The notes: a model not told the origin generated them from the sequence alone. Positions 17,686 to 24,929 are shown, numbered from the stretch's first letter. The stretch is DNA of 30,636 bases from CAYOHP01 sp964403795 [NCBI: uncultured bacterium] (GCA_964403795.1 CAYOHP010000023.1:41860-72495), one strand, 5' to 3'. Made by a program: numbers and translations.

Positions 17686-17862
17686 CGCCTTCCTGGGACG
17701 CTGTCTTCGAGCATGGCGGCGGATTGCCAGAGTTACCTCCCGGGTCAGCGGACTCGTGACGGGACGAGGCAAGTGGGCAGGTTGGACCCTGGCGGCACGA
17801 CCTGACCTCTTCGGCAATGCCTGGAGGTGGGGAACGTCTCGGCTCCCACTTGAACTCGAACG
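17686..17862 (-). promoter_or_regulatory. Structured leader of infC operon, possible three-way junction
   Basis: The ~177-nt leader can form three helices on the minus strand. P1 pairs CAAGTGGG (17852-17845) with CCCACTTG (17777-17770). P2 pairs ACCTC (17828-17824) with GAGGT (17809-17805), with an inner GGC/GCC. P3 pairs CAGGT (17804-17800) with ACCTG (17782-17778). P2, P3 and the 3' strand of P1 follow each other with no unpaired bases. A competing local hairpin uses GTGGGA with TTCCCCAC. L20-binding leaders in other bacteria control this operon; L20 binding here is inference. Confidence 0.45.
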
Positions 17863-17868
17863 GGCGAG

Positions 17869-17898
17869 GATATAACACGCGGTCCGCCCGACCCGCAA
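17869..17898 (-). promoter_or_regulatory. Sigma70-like promoter of infC-rpmI-rplT
   Basis: On the minus strand, TTGCGG (17898-17893) is followed by a 17-bp spacer and TTATAT (17875-17870); TATATC with 18 bp is an equivalent reading. It is the most AT-rich short stretch in the intergenic region. The expected transcript start is near 17862. Confidence 0.7.
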
Positions 17899-17925
17899 GG
17901 CTCATGGGTCGACTCGCATGTCGCC

Positions 17926-17941
17926 CCGGCCATGGGGCCGG
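17926..17941 (-). terminator. Possible terminator hairpin after the AAE transporter
   Basis: CCGGCC and GGCCGG form a 6-bp stem around a 4-nt loop, 34 nt after the transporter stop. No U-tract follows on the minus strand, so intrinsic termination is uncertain. Confidence 0.3.
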
Positions 17942-17974
17942 CCGCAGGGTCCCGCCGGGGAGAGGTTCGCAGGC

Positions 17975-19564
17975 TCAGGGATAGGCGGCCAGGACCAGGG
18001 GGACGAGCAGGGTCATGAGCACCAGGGCCACCGGATAGGCAGCGGCGTAGGCGATGGCCGGTGCACCCGAATCGGAGAGAGCGGCCAGGGCACCGAGCCC
18101 CGGGGTGGAGGTCATGGCGCCGCACAGGCCCCCCAGGGCGGGGAGCGGGTCCAGGCCCAGGACCCGGCGAGCCAGGAAGAACCCGAGCAGGCAGGGGACC
18201 CCGGCGAGGACGGTCGATGCCGCAGCCAGCACCAGACCCTGCTGGGCCAGCACCGGCCCCAGCGAACTCCCCGCCTTGCAGCCGGCCTCCGAGAGGAACA
18301 GGGCGAGGCCGAGTTCGGTCAGGAGCAGACGGGCCGCCCGGGGAAGGCTGCCGGCCAGCGGTCCGATCCGCCCGAAGTGTCCGAGGACCAGCCCGAGGAG
18401 GAAGGGCCCACCGGCCGCCCCGAGTTGCAGGCTGGCCGAACCCAGGGTGATCCGGGTGGCCCCCAGCAGCAGCCCCAGGGCGAGGCCCAGGGACAAGCCG
18501 GCGAGGTCGGTCGAATCGAAGACCTTCTCCCGGTGGCCGGCGAAGCGGGCGAAGGCGTCGAGGTCCCCGGCCTCCCCGACCGCCACCAGGGCGTCCCCGT
18601 ACTGGATGGGCTGGTCGGCGTCCGGGACGAACTCGACCTCGTGGCGACGGATCCGGGCGATGGTGACCCCGAAACGGTGGAGCACCGCCAGCTCCCGGAG
18701 GGTCCTCCCGACCACCTCGGAGGAGGTGCACACGATGGGACGCCGGGACGCCTCGATGTCGATGGTGTACCCGCTCTTCAGGTGGAGGCGTCCCAGCATG
18801 GGGATCACCCGCTTCAGGCGCCGGGAGCGTCCGACCAGCATGAGCACCTGCCCCGGAGCCAGCACGAAGTCCCGGGGGATGGGGACCATGGCGTGGTCCT
18901 TCAGGACCCGGGTGGCAGCCACGTTCTCGGCGCCGAGGTCGAGGTCCTCGATCCTGGATCCGTCCATGGCCGGGTTCTGGACCTCGACCAGCTGCCGCTC
19001 GATCCGCTCCTCGTCCTCGCCCCCTTCGGTTCCCTTGGCCCCCTGGGCCAGGTCGAGACCGAGGAGCCGCGGCAGGGCCTGGACCACGGCCACCACCCCC
19101 AGGATCCCGAAGGGATAGGCGATCCCGTAGCCGACCGCGATCCCGGGAGCCCCGGGGAGGCACTGGGTGGCGGCTGCCAGGGCCGGGGTCGAGGTCATGG
19201 CGCCGGCGAAGAGGCCGATCGCCAGATCGCCGGGCAGGGCCAGGACCCGGGTCAGGACGATCGAGAGGCCGGCGGCCAGCAGGGTGACCCCCACCGAAAG
19301 CAGCGCCAGCTGGCTGCCGTGACGGGCGAAGGCCCGGAAGAAGCTCGGTCCCGACGCCAGCCCCACGCAGTAGACGAAGAGCACCAGCCCGAGACTTCCC
19401 AACCCCTCGGGGAGTCGGGCTCCCGCATGTCCGGCCAGCAGCCCGGCGACCAGGACCCCCGAGGAACCCAACCGCAGGCCCGCCACCGGGACCCGCCCGA
19501 GTCCCAGGCCCGCGGCCAGGACTACGGCCAGGGTCAGGATCGGATCGTGGAGCAGGGGCTGCAT
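17975..19564 (-). CDS. AAE-family (aspartate:alanine exchanger type) transporter with RCK-C domains
   Basis: The 529-residue inner-membrane protein has two hydrophobic halves, each with about five membrane segments, flanking a cytoplasmic centre. Each half carries the repeated signature GAMTSTP (121-127, and from residue 482), typical of the AspT/YbjL/YidE group. The central ~190-350 contains two TrkA-C/RCK-C-like modules (FVLAPGQVLMLVGRSRRLKRV, and VIARIRR-like VTIARIRRHEVEFVPDADQPIQYGDALVAVGE), which usually bind ligands or gate transport. Family members exchange dicarboxylates or amino acids, but most are uncharacterised, so the substrate is unknown. The gene lies 37 bp after the STAS gene and probably shares its transcript with the STAS and receiver genes. 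Confidence 0.9.
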   Translation of the reverse strand: MQPLLHDPILTLAVVLAAGLGLGRVPVAGLRLGSSGVLVAGLLAGHAGARLPEGLGSLGLVLFVYCVGLASGPSFFRAFARHGSQLALLSVGVTLLAAGLSIVLTRVLALPGDLAIGLFAGAMTSTPALAAATQCLPGAPGIAVGYGIAYPFGILGVVAVVQALPRLLGLDLAQGAKGTEGGEDEERIERQLVEVQNPAMDGSRIEDLDLGAENVAATRVLKDHAMVPIPRDFVLAPGQVLMLVGRSRRLKRVIPMLGRLHLKSGYTIDIEASRRPIVCTSSEVVGRTLRELAVLHRFGVTIARIRRHEVEFVPDADQPIQYGDALVAVGEAGDLDAFARFAGHREKVFDSTDLAGLSLGLALGLLLGATRITLGSASLQLGAAGGPFLLGLVLGHFGRIGPLAGSLPRAARLLLTELGLALFLSEAGCKAGSSLGPVLAQQGLVLAAASTVLAGVPCLLGFFLARRVLGLDPLPALGGLCGAMTSTPGLGALAALSDSGAPAIAYAAAYPVALVLMTLLVPLVLAAYP

Positions 19565-19601
19565 GGGGAGGACGGGGTCGGTGGGCCCGAGGGATCCGGC
19601 G

Positions 19602-19967
19602 TCAGGCCCCGCCCGGAGCCGGATCCTGGCCGGCCAGGGCGGCCTGGCGGTCCGGGTAGACCTCGATGATCCGGGCGAACTTGGTGATCTCGAGGACCTT
19701 GCGGATCTCGAGGGTGGGGGCGACCAGGGCGAAGGCGCCCTGGGACTTCACCTGCCGGGTGTAGGCCCGCAGCATGTCGCCGAAGCCTTGGCTGTTGCAG
19801 AAGCTGACCTTCTCGAGGTCGATGACCAGACGCCGGGGGTCGTGGGACAGCACCTGGTCGAGCGCGTCCTTGAACGACTGGTTGGTCGAGAACGAGATGG
19901 CCCCGGAGACGGTCACGATGTAGACGTCGTCGCCGACCGCCTCGACCCGCACCGAATCCATCGCCAA
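19602..19967 (-). CDS. STAS-domain anti-sigma factor antagonist-like protein
   Basis: The 121-residue cytosolic protein is a single STAS domain. The core is VYIVTVSGAISFSTNQSFKD, then LVIDLEKVSFCNSQGFGDML, with Ser59 at the position phosphorylated in SpoIIAA (Ser58) and RsbV. The preceding acidic residue is Asn58 instead of the usual Asp. Such proteins bind an anti-sigma kinase when unphosphorylated and are reset by PP2C phosphatases such as the one at 5532-6731. No anti-sigma kinase is in this window. The start may be TTG at 19967 (AGGGGG 5 nt upstream) or the ATG at 19961. The gene lies 15 bp after the receiver gene and 37 bp before the transporter gene. Confidence 0.87.
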   Translation of the reverse strand: MAMDSVRVEAVGDDVYIVTVSGAISFSTNQSFKDALDQVLSHDPRRLVIDLEKVSFCNSQGFGDMLRAYTRQVKSQGAFALVAPTLEIRKVLEITKFARIIEVYPDRQAALAGQDPAPGGA

Positions 19968-19982
19968 GCCCGCCCCCTGACC

Positions 19983-20414
19983 CTAGAAGTTCACGCTGTG
20001 GATGACCCGGACGACCTTGGGCTCGTCGAAGGGCTTCACGATGAAATTCGAGGCTCCCAGCTTGATCGCCTCGAGGATGTTGGAACGTTCCCCGAAGGCG
20101 GAGACCATCACGACCTGGACCTCGGGGAAGTCCTTGCGGATGTGGGAGAGGGACTCGAGGCCGTCCATGATCGGCATCGTGATGTCCAGGGTGACGAGCT
20201 GCGGCTTCGACTCCCGGATCACGTCGAGGGCGGCCTTGCCGTCGCCGGCCTCGCCGACCACCCGGAAGCCGTTGCGCTCCAGGATGTCCTTCAAGAGGCG
20301 CCGCATCAGGGGTGCGTCGTCGACGACGACCGCCGTGAGCCGGAGATCCGGTTCCTCTCCCTGGTTCGTCGCCGAAGCCTCGCCAGGCCGCTCGATCCCG
20401 GTCTGTTCCGCCAA
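19983..20414 (-). CDS. Single-domain CheY-like response regulator
   Basis: The receiver carries all canonical residues: acidic pair Asp32-Asp33 (VVVDDAP), phospho-acceptor Asp77 (LVTLDITMP), Ser105 (MVSAF) and Lys127 (VKPF), numbered from the chosen start. There is no output domain, so it should act by protein contact as CheY or Spo0F do. The TTG at 20414 is chosen because GGAGG lies exactly 5 nt upstream; it gives 143 residues with a ~25-residue flexible lead. A GTG at 20498 in the same frame would give 171 residues but has no SD. The gene is first in a likely operon with the STAS and AAE transporter genes. No histidine kinase is encoded nearby. Confidence 0.88.
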   Translation of the reverse strand: MAEQTGIERPGEASATNQGEEPDLRLTAVVVDDAPLMRRLLKDILERNGFRVVGEAGDGKAALDVIRESKPQLVTLDITMPIMDGLESLSHIRKDFPEVQVVMVSAFGERSNILEAIKLGASNFIVKPFDEPKVVRVIHSVNF

Positions 20415-20515
20415 CCCGGCCTCCGTCCATCCCCATCGTCCCAGGGGGGCCAAGCCGGGGTCTACGGTAGCATGGAATCGGCGGCCACCCGTCGCCACGG
20501 ATCCGGGAGGTCCGC

Positions 20516-20617
20516 GTGCAGCGGTCGTTCTACGTCGATTCCTGGAGCTTCTGGAAGGCCTTCGTGGGACTCGCCATCCTGGTCGGCGGCCTGTGGTGGC
20601 ACTACGGCGGAGGCTGA
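20516..20617 (+). CDS. Putative 33-residue membrane peptide
   Basis: A short frame starts at GTG (20516) with GGGAGG exactly 5 nt upstream and ends at TGA (20617). It encodes 33 residues: a short aromatic N-terminus (MQRSFYVDSWSFWK), a hydrophobic helix from ~15 to 28 ending in WW, then HYGGG. That would suit a single-pass inner-membrane peptide. It starts divergently from the response regulator and its last 16 bp overlap the end of the convergent small frame. The strong SD and the hydrophobic pattern support it, but it is short and unrecognised. Confidence 0.45.
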   Translation: MQRSFYVDSWSFWKAFVGLAILVGGLWWHYGGG

Positions 20618-20784
20618 TCCTCGCGGGGAGGAGCGGGCTCCGCCAGTCCGGGCACGGACTCGAGGGCGGCTCCCAACCCGTTCCAGTAGCGTCCCAGGTT
20701 GCGACCCAGGATCACCACCCCGAGCGAGGCCACGATCGCCACCAGGACCAGGACGGTGAGTCCCTCGATCCAGGTGCTCTCCAC
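20602..20784 (-). CDS. Putative 60-residue single-pass membrane protein (TatA-like topology)
   Basis: The frame begins at GTG (20784) with CAGGGA about 8 nt upstream, 29 bp after the FAH gene stop, and ends at TAG. The 60-residue product has a short N-terminus (MESTWIEG), a hydrophobic helix ~9-27, a hinge-like Gly27, an amphipathic stretch (RNLGRYWNGLGAALESV) and a Pro-rich acidic tail (PAPPREDQPPP). This layout resembles TatA/TatB proteins, but the conserved Phe-Gly hinge is not clear, so I do not name it so. The same frame stays open far upstream through the FAH gene region, but that part is a shadow. Its end overlaps the small plus-strand frame. Confidence 0.5.
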   Translation of the reverse strand: MESTWIEGLTVLVLVAIVASLGVVILGRNLGRYWNGLGAALESVPGLAEPAPPREDQPPP

Positions 20785-20813
20785 GTCCGAATCCCTGAGG
20801 AACCCCGCCAAAG

Positions 20814-21506
20814 TCAGGGCCCCGGGTCGGCGGCCGGGCGTCGGGCGCTGATCGTGAAGGCGTCCCTCCCGAAGCCCGGGATCTCGAGCTCGAGCCGGCA
20901 CCCGGGTGCGACGGCCGCGGTCCCGGCCGGGGCGCCCGTGAAGACCAGGTCCCCCGGCGAGAGCGTGAAGGTCCCGGATACGGCCGACAGCAGGGGGCCA
21001 GGGGTCCAGGTCATGGAGTTGGGATCGGCCCGCTGGACCTCCCTGCCGTCCTGGTGGAGGACGACGCGCAGGTCCCTCCAGTCGCCGGCCCGGGCGCGGG
21101 GTACCAGCCTTCCCACCGCGGCCGATCCGTCGTAGGCCTTGGCCCGTTCCCAGGGCCAACCCTTCTGCTTGGCCAGCCTCTGCCAGCCTCGGTCGGTCAT
21201 GTCGAGGCCGGCCGCGTAACCGGCGATCGCCTCCAGGCAGGTCTCCGGGGATGCGTCCCTGAGGGTCGCTCCCACCACCAGCACCAGCTCGGCCTCGGGA
21301 TGGAGGTCCTGGCAACCGGGCGGGTACCAGAGGCAGCCTCCCGGAGGCACCAGGGCCTCCCGGGGCTTCATGAAGACCAGCGGTTGCCCGGTCGGGGCCG
21401 GCTCGCCCAGGGCAGCCACATGCTCGGCGTAGTTCTTGCCGACCGCCAGCACCTTCCCCGGGGAGAGCGGGGGCCGCGAGGTGTCGGTCCAGGGGAGGAG
21501 GGGCAT
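20814..21506 (-). CDS. Fumarylacetoacetate-hydrolase-fold enzyme (acylpyruvase-like)
   Basis: The 230-residue cytosolic enzyme belongs to the FAH superfamily, which hydrolyses or decarboxylates 2-oxo acids with a divalent metal. The N-terminal VLAVGKNYAEHVAALG matches the start of the catalytic domain. The metal ligands fit Glu71 and Glu73 (LHPEAELVLVVG) and Asp102 (GYAAGLDMTDR). The C-terminal GDLVFTGAPAGTAAVAPGC is the usual TGTPxGV-type loop, here changed to TGAPAGT. The length agrees with the short YcgM-like group. The exact substrate is unknown. The ATG has no SD but a TACACT ends 6 nt upstream. The gene is divergent from the small TPR pair. Confidence 0.9.
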   Translation of the reverse strand: MPLLPWTDTSRPPLSPGKVLAVGKNYAEHVAALGEPAPTGQPLVFMKPREALVPPGGCLWYPPGCQDLHPEAELVLVVGATLRDASPETCLEAIAGYAAGLDMTDRGWQRLAKQKGWPWERAKAYDGSAAVGRLVPRARAGDWRDLRVVLHQDGREVQRADPNSMTWTPGPLLSAVSGTFTLSPGDLVFTGAPAGTAAVAPGCRLELEIPGFGRDAFTISARRPAADPGP

Positions 21507-21512
21507 GCCCGG

Positions 21513-21518
21513 AGTGTA
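21513..21518 (-). promoter_or_regulatory. Candidate -10 element TACACT, possibly leaderless start
   Basis: On the minus strand TACACT ends 6 nt before the ATG of the FAH-fold gene. The bases between (ccgggc) give no SD. No clear -35 was found. Confidence 0.3.
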
Positions 21519-21529
21519 CCGGCGCGGGC

Positions 21530-21558
21530 TTGGCTGGGGGACAGGGTTCCATTAGAGT
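21530..21558 (+). promoter_or_regulatory. Sigma70-like promoter of the small TPR pair
   Basis: TTGGCT (21530-21535), a 17-bp spacer and TAGAGT (21553-21558) lie in the divergent gap. Transcription would start near 21565, leaving a short leader with GGGAG 7 nt before the ATG at 21582. Confidence 0.5.
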
Positions 21559-21581
21559 GGGAGGCGGCAGGGAGCAGACCG

Positions 21582-22013
21582 ATGACCCCCAAGAAGGACG
21601 TCCCGGAGAACGTGGCCGAGAGGCCGCTCTCGGAATCCCTGCGCAAGGTCTACGAACAGGTCACGACCTACAGCGAGGGCAGCCCGGCGGATGCCGCCGA
21701 GGAGATCCGCCAGCTGGTCGCCCTGCTGGAGAAGAGCCCGGACAACCTCGACATCGTCGAGTGGCTGGCCTTCAAGTTCTACTCGATCGGCGACTACGCG
21801 CGGGCCGAACAGCACTACCAGGACCTGATCGCCAAGGGGCACCGGCCGGCGGTCCAGAGCTTCTACCTGGGCAACACCCTCTACAAGATGGAGAAGTTCC
21901 GGGAGGCGATCGCGGCCTGGGAGCGGGTGATCGCCCTGCTCCCGGGCGACGCCAAGGCGCAGAAGGCGCGCCTGAGGATCGAGAAGCTCCGCAGGGAGCA
22001 CAGGGACCTGTAG
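21582..22013 (+). CDS. Small TPR-like protein A of a tandem pair
   Basis: The 143-residue cytosolic protein starts at an ATG with GGGAG 7 nt upstream; the longer open frame before it is the shadow of the FAH gene. After a charged lead, SESLRKVYEQVTTYSE is followed by a helix and then two TPR-like units (VEWLAFKFYSIGDYARAEQHYQDLIAKG and SFYLGNTLYKMEKFREAIAAWERVIALLP) and a basic C-terminal helix. It has no signal peptide or membrane segment. By eye roughly half of the aligned residues match the next gene, so the two arose by tandem duplication. The function is unknown; a small adaptor or chaperone role is inferred from the TPR fold. Confidence 0.85.
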   Translation: MTPKKDVPENVAERPLSESLRKVYEQVTTYSEGSPADAAEEIRQLVALLEKSPDNLDIVEWLAFKFYSIGDYARAEQHYQDLIAKGHRPAVQSFYLGNTLYKMEKFREAIAAWERVIALLPGDAKAQKARLRIEKLRREHRDL

Positions 22014-22035
22014 TAGACTTGGGGGAGAGGTCTGC

Positions 22036-22443
22036 ATGGACAACCAGAACTCCGACAAAGACGGCATGTCGCGAGGGCTGCGGCGGATCTACGAGAACGT
22101 CACGACCTACCAGGAGAAGGCGGACGACACCCTCGGCGAGATCACCCAGCTCAAGCAGATGCTGGTCCAGAAGCCGGATAACAACGACATCAAGGAGTGG
22201 CTGGCCTTCAAGCTCTACTCCGTCGGCCAGTACGGCGAGGCGGAAGGCTACTTCCGGGACCTGATCGCGTCCGGGCATCGGGCCGGGGTGCAGAACTTCT
22301 ACCTGGGCAACCTCCTCTCCAAGACCGGGCGCGAGAAGCAGGCGCTCGACTGCTGGAAGCAGGTCATCGCCCTCATCCCCGACGACGTGAAGGCCAAGAA
22401 GGCCGCGGCCCGCATCGAGAAGATGACGGGCGTGAAGCCCTGA
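22036..22443 (+). CDS. Small TPR-like protein B of a tandem pair
   Basis: The 135-residue paralogue lies 22 bp after protein A. The ATG at 22036 is preceded by GGGGGAGAGG. It shares the lead motif (SRGLRRIYENVTTYQE), the phrase EWLAFKLYSVGQYGEAEGYFRDLIASGH, and FYLGNLLSKTGREKQALDCWKQVIALIP. The N-terminal 11 residues and the C-terminus differ. Different surfaces on the same fold suggest two related partners or a heterodimer, which is inference. It converges on the membrane kinase gene with only 31 bp between stop codons. Confidence 0.85.
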   Translation: MDNQNSDKDGMSRGLRRIYENVTTYQEKADDTLGEITQLKQMLVQKPDNNDIKEWLAFKLYSVGQYGEAEGYFRDLIASGHRAGVQNFYLGNLLSKTGREKQALDCWKQVIALIPDDVKAKKAAARIEKMTGVKP

Positions 22444-22477
22444 GGGCCTGAGACCCGGGAATCCGGGAGGGGCTTCA
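22433..22477. terminator. Possible bidirectional terminator between TPR-B and the membrane kinase
   Basis: TGAAGCCC (22433-22440) and GGGCTTCA (22470-22477) form an 8-bp stem that spans both stop codons. The interior holds a CCCGG/CCGGG mini-hairpin. There is no U-tract, so strength is unclear. Confidence 0.35.
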
Positions 22478-24886
22478 GTCCCGGAACGGATCCCCCCCCG
22501 GCGGCGGGTCGGAACCTTCGACCGGGACCAGGACCACGGCCTGCACGATCGCGAACGGTCGGACCACGATCTCCTGGTGGGCGAAGGGCCGGAACACCAG
22601 GTCCACCCGGTTCTCCTCGGTCACCACGCCGGCAGGCAACCGGAGGCGGATCCTCCGGAGTTCGGGGTTCCCGAGCCCGTGGCGGGAGGCCGCCGCCCCC
22701 CGGTCGACCGAGGGGTCGTCGCAGAGGAAGAACGGGCCGTGCCCTCCGACCGTCGCCTCGGCGAAGAAGCCGGCCCGCCACTCGTTGGTGAAGAGCTCCA
22801 GCCAGTGTTCCCTACCCCTGGCGTCGGGGGCCGCGATCCGTCGGTCCCGGAAGGGCGAGACGAAGACCTGCAGCGGATCCTGGGCCTCCGCCACGACCGG
22901 GACATCGGAGAGGGAATAGAAGTCGCGGTGCTTGCCCTCGGCCAGGACGCCCGGGCCCGGGGCCGGCGCGCTCTTGAAGGGAGCCGTCTCCCAGAAGGCT
23001 GCGGCGACCTCGGGGTCGCCGAGGACCAGGCCCGGGGGGACCCCGGCGTGGACCAGGTAGGCGGACAGCACCAGGAGCCTCGGGAGGGTCCGGAGGGCGC
23101 GGGCACGCGGCTCCGGTCGGCCGGTTCCAGGGGTCAGGACCGAGAGCAGGGGATCGCGGATCAGCCGGTACCTGGGCTCGACTCCGGCTCGTCGGATCCA
23201 GGTGGAGACAGCCGCGACTCCTTCCGGCCCTGTCCCGGCATCGCGCATGGCCGAGACCACGTCCAGATTCCCGAGCCAGTCCAGGAACTCGTCGAGGGCC
23301 TGGTCCCGGGACCGCGAAGCGGGATGGGAACCGATCTCGAAGGCGGTCGTCCCGACCCGGTAGCCGAGGACCAGGGGCTCGATCCCGTCCCCCTCCGGGT
23401 CGGCGATGCGGAACCGCGCCCGGGTGGGATCGGAGGACGAATCGGCCACCTCCACCCCGCCGGGACGCGCCACCACGGGATGCCCCCACCACGGGCGCGG
23501 CAGCGAGACGACCAGGTCGCCCGAAGCTTCGTAGCGGTACTCGGGATCGTCGGCAGGGAGCCAGTCGAGATCGGCGCCCGAGAGGTGGGCCACCTGGGTG
23601 CCATCCTCGGAGCCGATCTCCAGCTCGGCGGCGGGGTCGGCAACCCGGAACACGTGCAGGGTGCCTGCGGCGTCGGCGCGGAGGCCGGATTCCCCGGCGA
23701 GGGAGAGACGGGCCGGCGCGGTGGTGCGGATCGCCAGGATGCGGTGCGGGCCGAAGGTCCGGGCCTCGAGGTTCTCGATCAGGAGCTTCCCCGAGCCCGG
23801 ACCCCGGGGCGACCACAGGAAGGCGGCCAGGAACAGTCCGCTTCCCAGGATCGCGAGCCAGAGGCGGCGCCAGTTCCGGGGTCCGGCTCCGGTGGGGTCG
23901 AAGACCCGGGAGTCCTCGGGCCCCCGTGTGCTCTCTCCGGATGCCGGTGCCGGGGGGGCCGATGGCTCGGGGGCGGGGGCCACCTCCCGGTCCACTTCCG
24001 GTGGCGAGGGCGGGGGCGCAGCGGGTCGGGGCAGCTCCAGGGTGGTCTCCACCGAGTGTCCCTGGCGCCGCTGCTCTTCGATGGCGGTCCGGATCCGTTC
24101 GACCAGCCGGGTGGCCGAGGCGGGCCGGGCCGCGGGAACCGGGTCCATGAGCGAGCGGAAGGCCAGGTCGAGGGGACCGCCCTCGGCCTCCGGATGCCAG
24201 GGCCTCGGGCTGGCGGTAGGCAGGGCCTTCAGGTACCCGAGCACGTCCCGCTGCCCGGGGGCCCGGAGGGGGTGGGTCCCGGTGAGGAGTTCGAAGGCGA
24301 TCACGGCCATCGAGAAGAGGTCGGTGGCGGGCGTGATCGCCTGGTCCCGGACCTGCTCCGGCGCCATGTACCAGGGAGTCCCCACCAGCGATCCCGTGGC
24401 CGTGAGCACGGTGCCCTCGACGTCATGGAGGAGCCCGAGGTCCATGACCTTGAGCCGGCCTCCGCGGTCCACCATGAGGTTGGCGGGCTTCAGGTCGCGG
24501 TGGACCAGGCCATGGGAGTGCAGGACTTCGAGGCCGGCTGCCAGCTGGGTGAGCACCTCGAGCAGCAGGTTGGGGGCGAACCTCCCGGTCTCCGCCAGGA
24601 TCGCCTCCAGGGTGCGGCCCTCCACCAGCTCCATCGCCAGGTAGAGCTGCTCGCCCTCGCTCCCCGCATCGAGCACCCGGACCAGGTTCGGGTGTTCGAG
24701 GGACCTGCCCACCTCGACTTCCCGGAGGAAGCGCTGGGTGGCGCGATCGGAGCGCCGCGGACACACCTTGAGGGCGACCGGGGGCGCGCTCCCCTTCCGG
24801 GCCAGGAAGACCTGGCCCATGGCCCCCTGGCCGAGCGCCCGCTCGAGCCGGTATCCGGCCAGGCTGCCGTGGCCCGGGTTCCCCAT
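22475..24886 (-). CDS. Transmembrane Hanks-type Ser/Thr protein kinase with large extracytoplasmic domain
   Basis: The 803-residue product has a cytoplasmic kinase domain (~11-270): GQGAMG at 19-24, VALK with Lys40, HRDLKPAN from 129, DLG (149-151) in place of DFG, and MAPEQ at 174-178. A Pro-rich juxtamembrane linker (~287-335) leads to one membrane helix (~339-358, WRRLWLAILGSGLFLAAFLW). The last ~440 residues lie outside the inner membrane and match no sensor family I recognise; they are beta-rich at first, with a later NEWRAGFFAEATVGGHGPFF segment. Catalytic residues are kept, so it should be active and respond to an envelope signal. The ATG lacks an SD and a TACGCT ends 8 nt upstream. 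The TPR gene is 43 bp upstream. Confidence 0.93.
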   Translation of the reverse strand: MGNPGHGSLAGYRLERALGQGAMGQVFLARKGSAPPVALKVCPRRSDRATQRFLREVEVGRSLEHPNLVRVLDAGSEGEQLYLAMELVEGRTLEAILAETGRFAPNLLLEVLTQLAAGLEVLHSHGLVHRDLKPANLMVDRGGRLKVMDLGLLHDVEGTVLTATGSLVGTPWYMAPEQVRDQAITPATDLFSMAVIAFELLTGTHPLRAPGQRDVLGYLKALPTASPRPWHPEAEGGPLDLAFRSLMDPVPAARPASATRLVERIRTAIEEQRRQGHSVETTLELPRPAAPPPSPPEVDREVAPAPEPSAPPAPASGESTRGPEDSRVFDPTGAGPRNWRRLWLAILGSGLFLAAFLWSPRGPGSGKLLIENLEARTFGPHRILAIRTTAPARLSLAGESGLRADAAGTLHVFRVADPAAELEIGSEDGTQVAHLSGADLDWLPADDPEYRYEASGDLVVSLPRPWWGHPVVARPGGVEVADSSSDPTRARFRIADPEGDGIEPLVLGYRVGTTAFEIGSHPASRSRDQALDEFLDWLGNLDVVSAMRDAGTGPEGVAAVSTWIRRAGVEPRYRLIRDPLLSVLTPGTGRPEPRARALRTLPRLLVLSAYLVHAGVPPGLVLGDPEVAAAFWETAPFKSAPAPGPGVLAEGKHRDFYSLSDVPVVAEAQDPLQVFVSPFRDRRIAAPDARGREHWLELFTNEWRAGFFAEATVGGHGPFFLCDDPSVDRGAAASRHGLGNPELRRIRLRLPAGVVTEENRVDLVFRPFAHQEIVVRPFAIVQAVVLVPVEGSDPPPGGDPFRD

Positions 24887-24894
24887 GACCGCGG

Positions 24895-24900
24895 AGCGTA
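24895..24900 (-). promoter_or_regulatory. Candidate -10 element TACGCT, possibly leaderless start
   Basis: On the minus strand TACGCT ends 8 nt before the ATG of the membrane kinase, within a 43-bp gap. No SD is present. It may be a secondary promoter inside the TPR-kinase unit. Confidence 0.3.
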
Positions 24901-24929
24901 CCCCGGCGTGCGGCGCCCGAGGACGTGCC

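Noticed and set aside
17686-17898. N-terminal extension of IF-3 to 17898
   Set aside because: It would cover the promoter and the structured leader, and the added residues do not match the family; the ATG at 17685 has an SD and the right N-terminus.
20415-20498. Longer response regulator starting at GTG 20498
   Set aside because: No SD precedes it, while the internal TTG at 20414 has GGAGG at 5 nt; it is kept only as an alternative.
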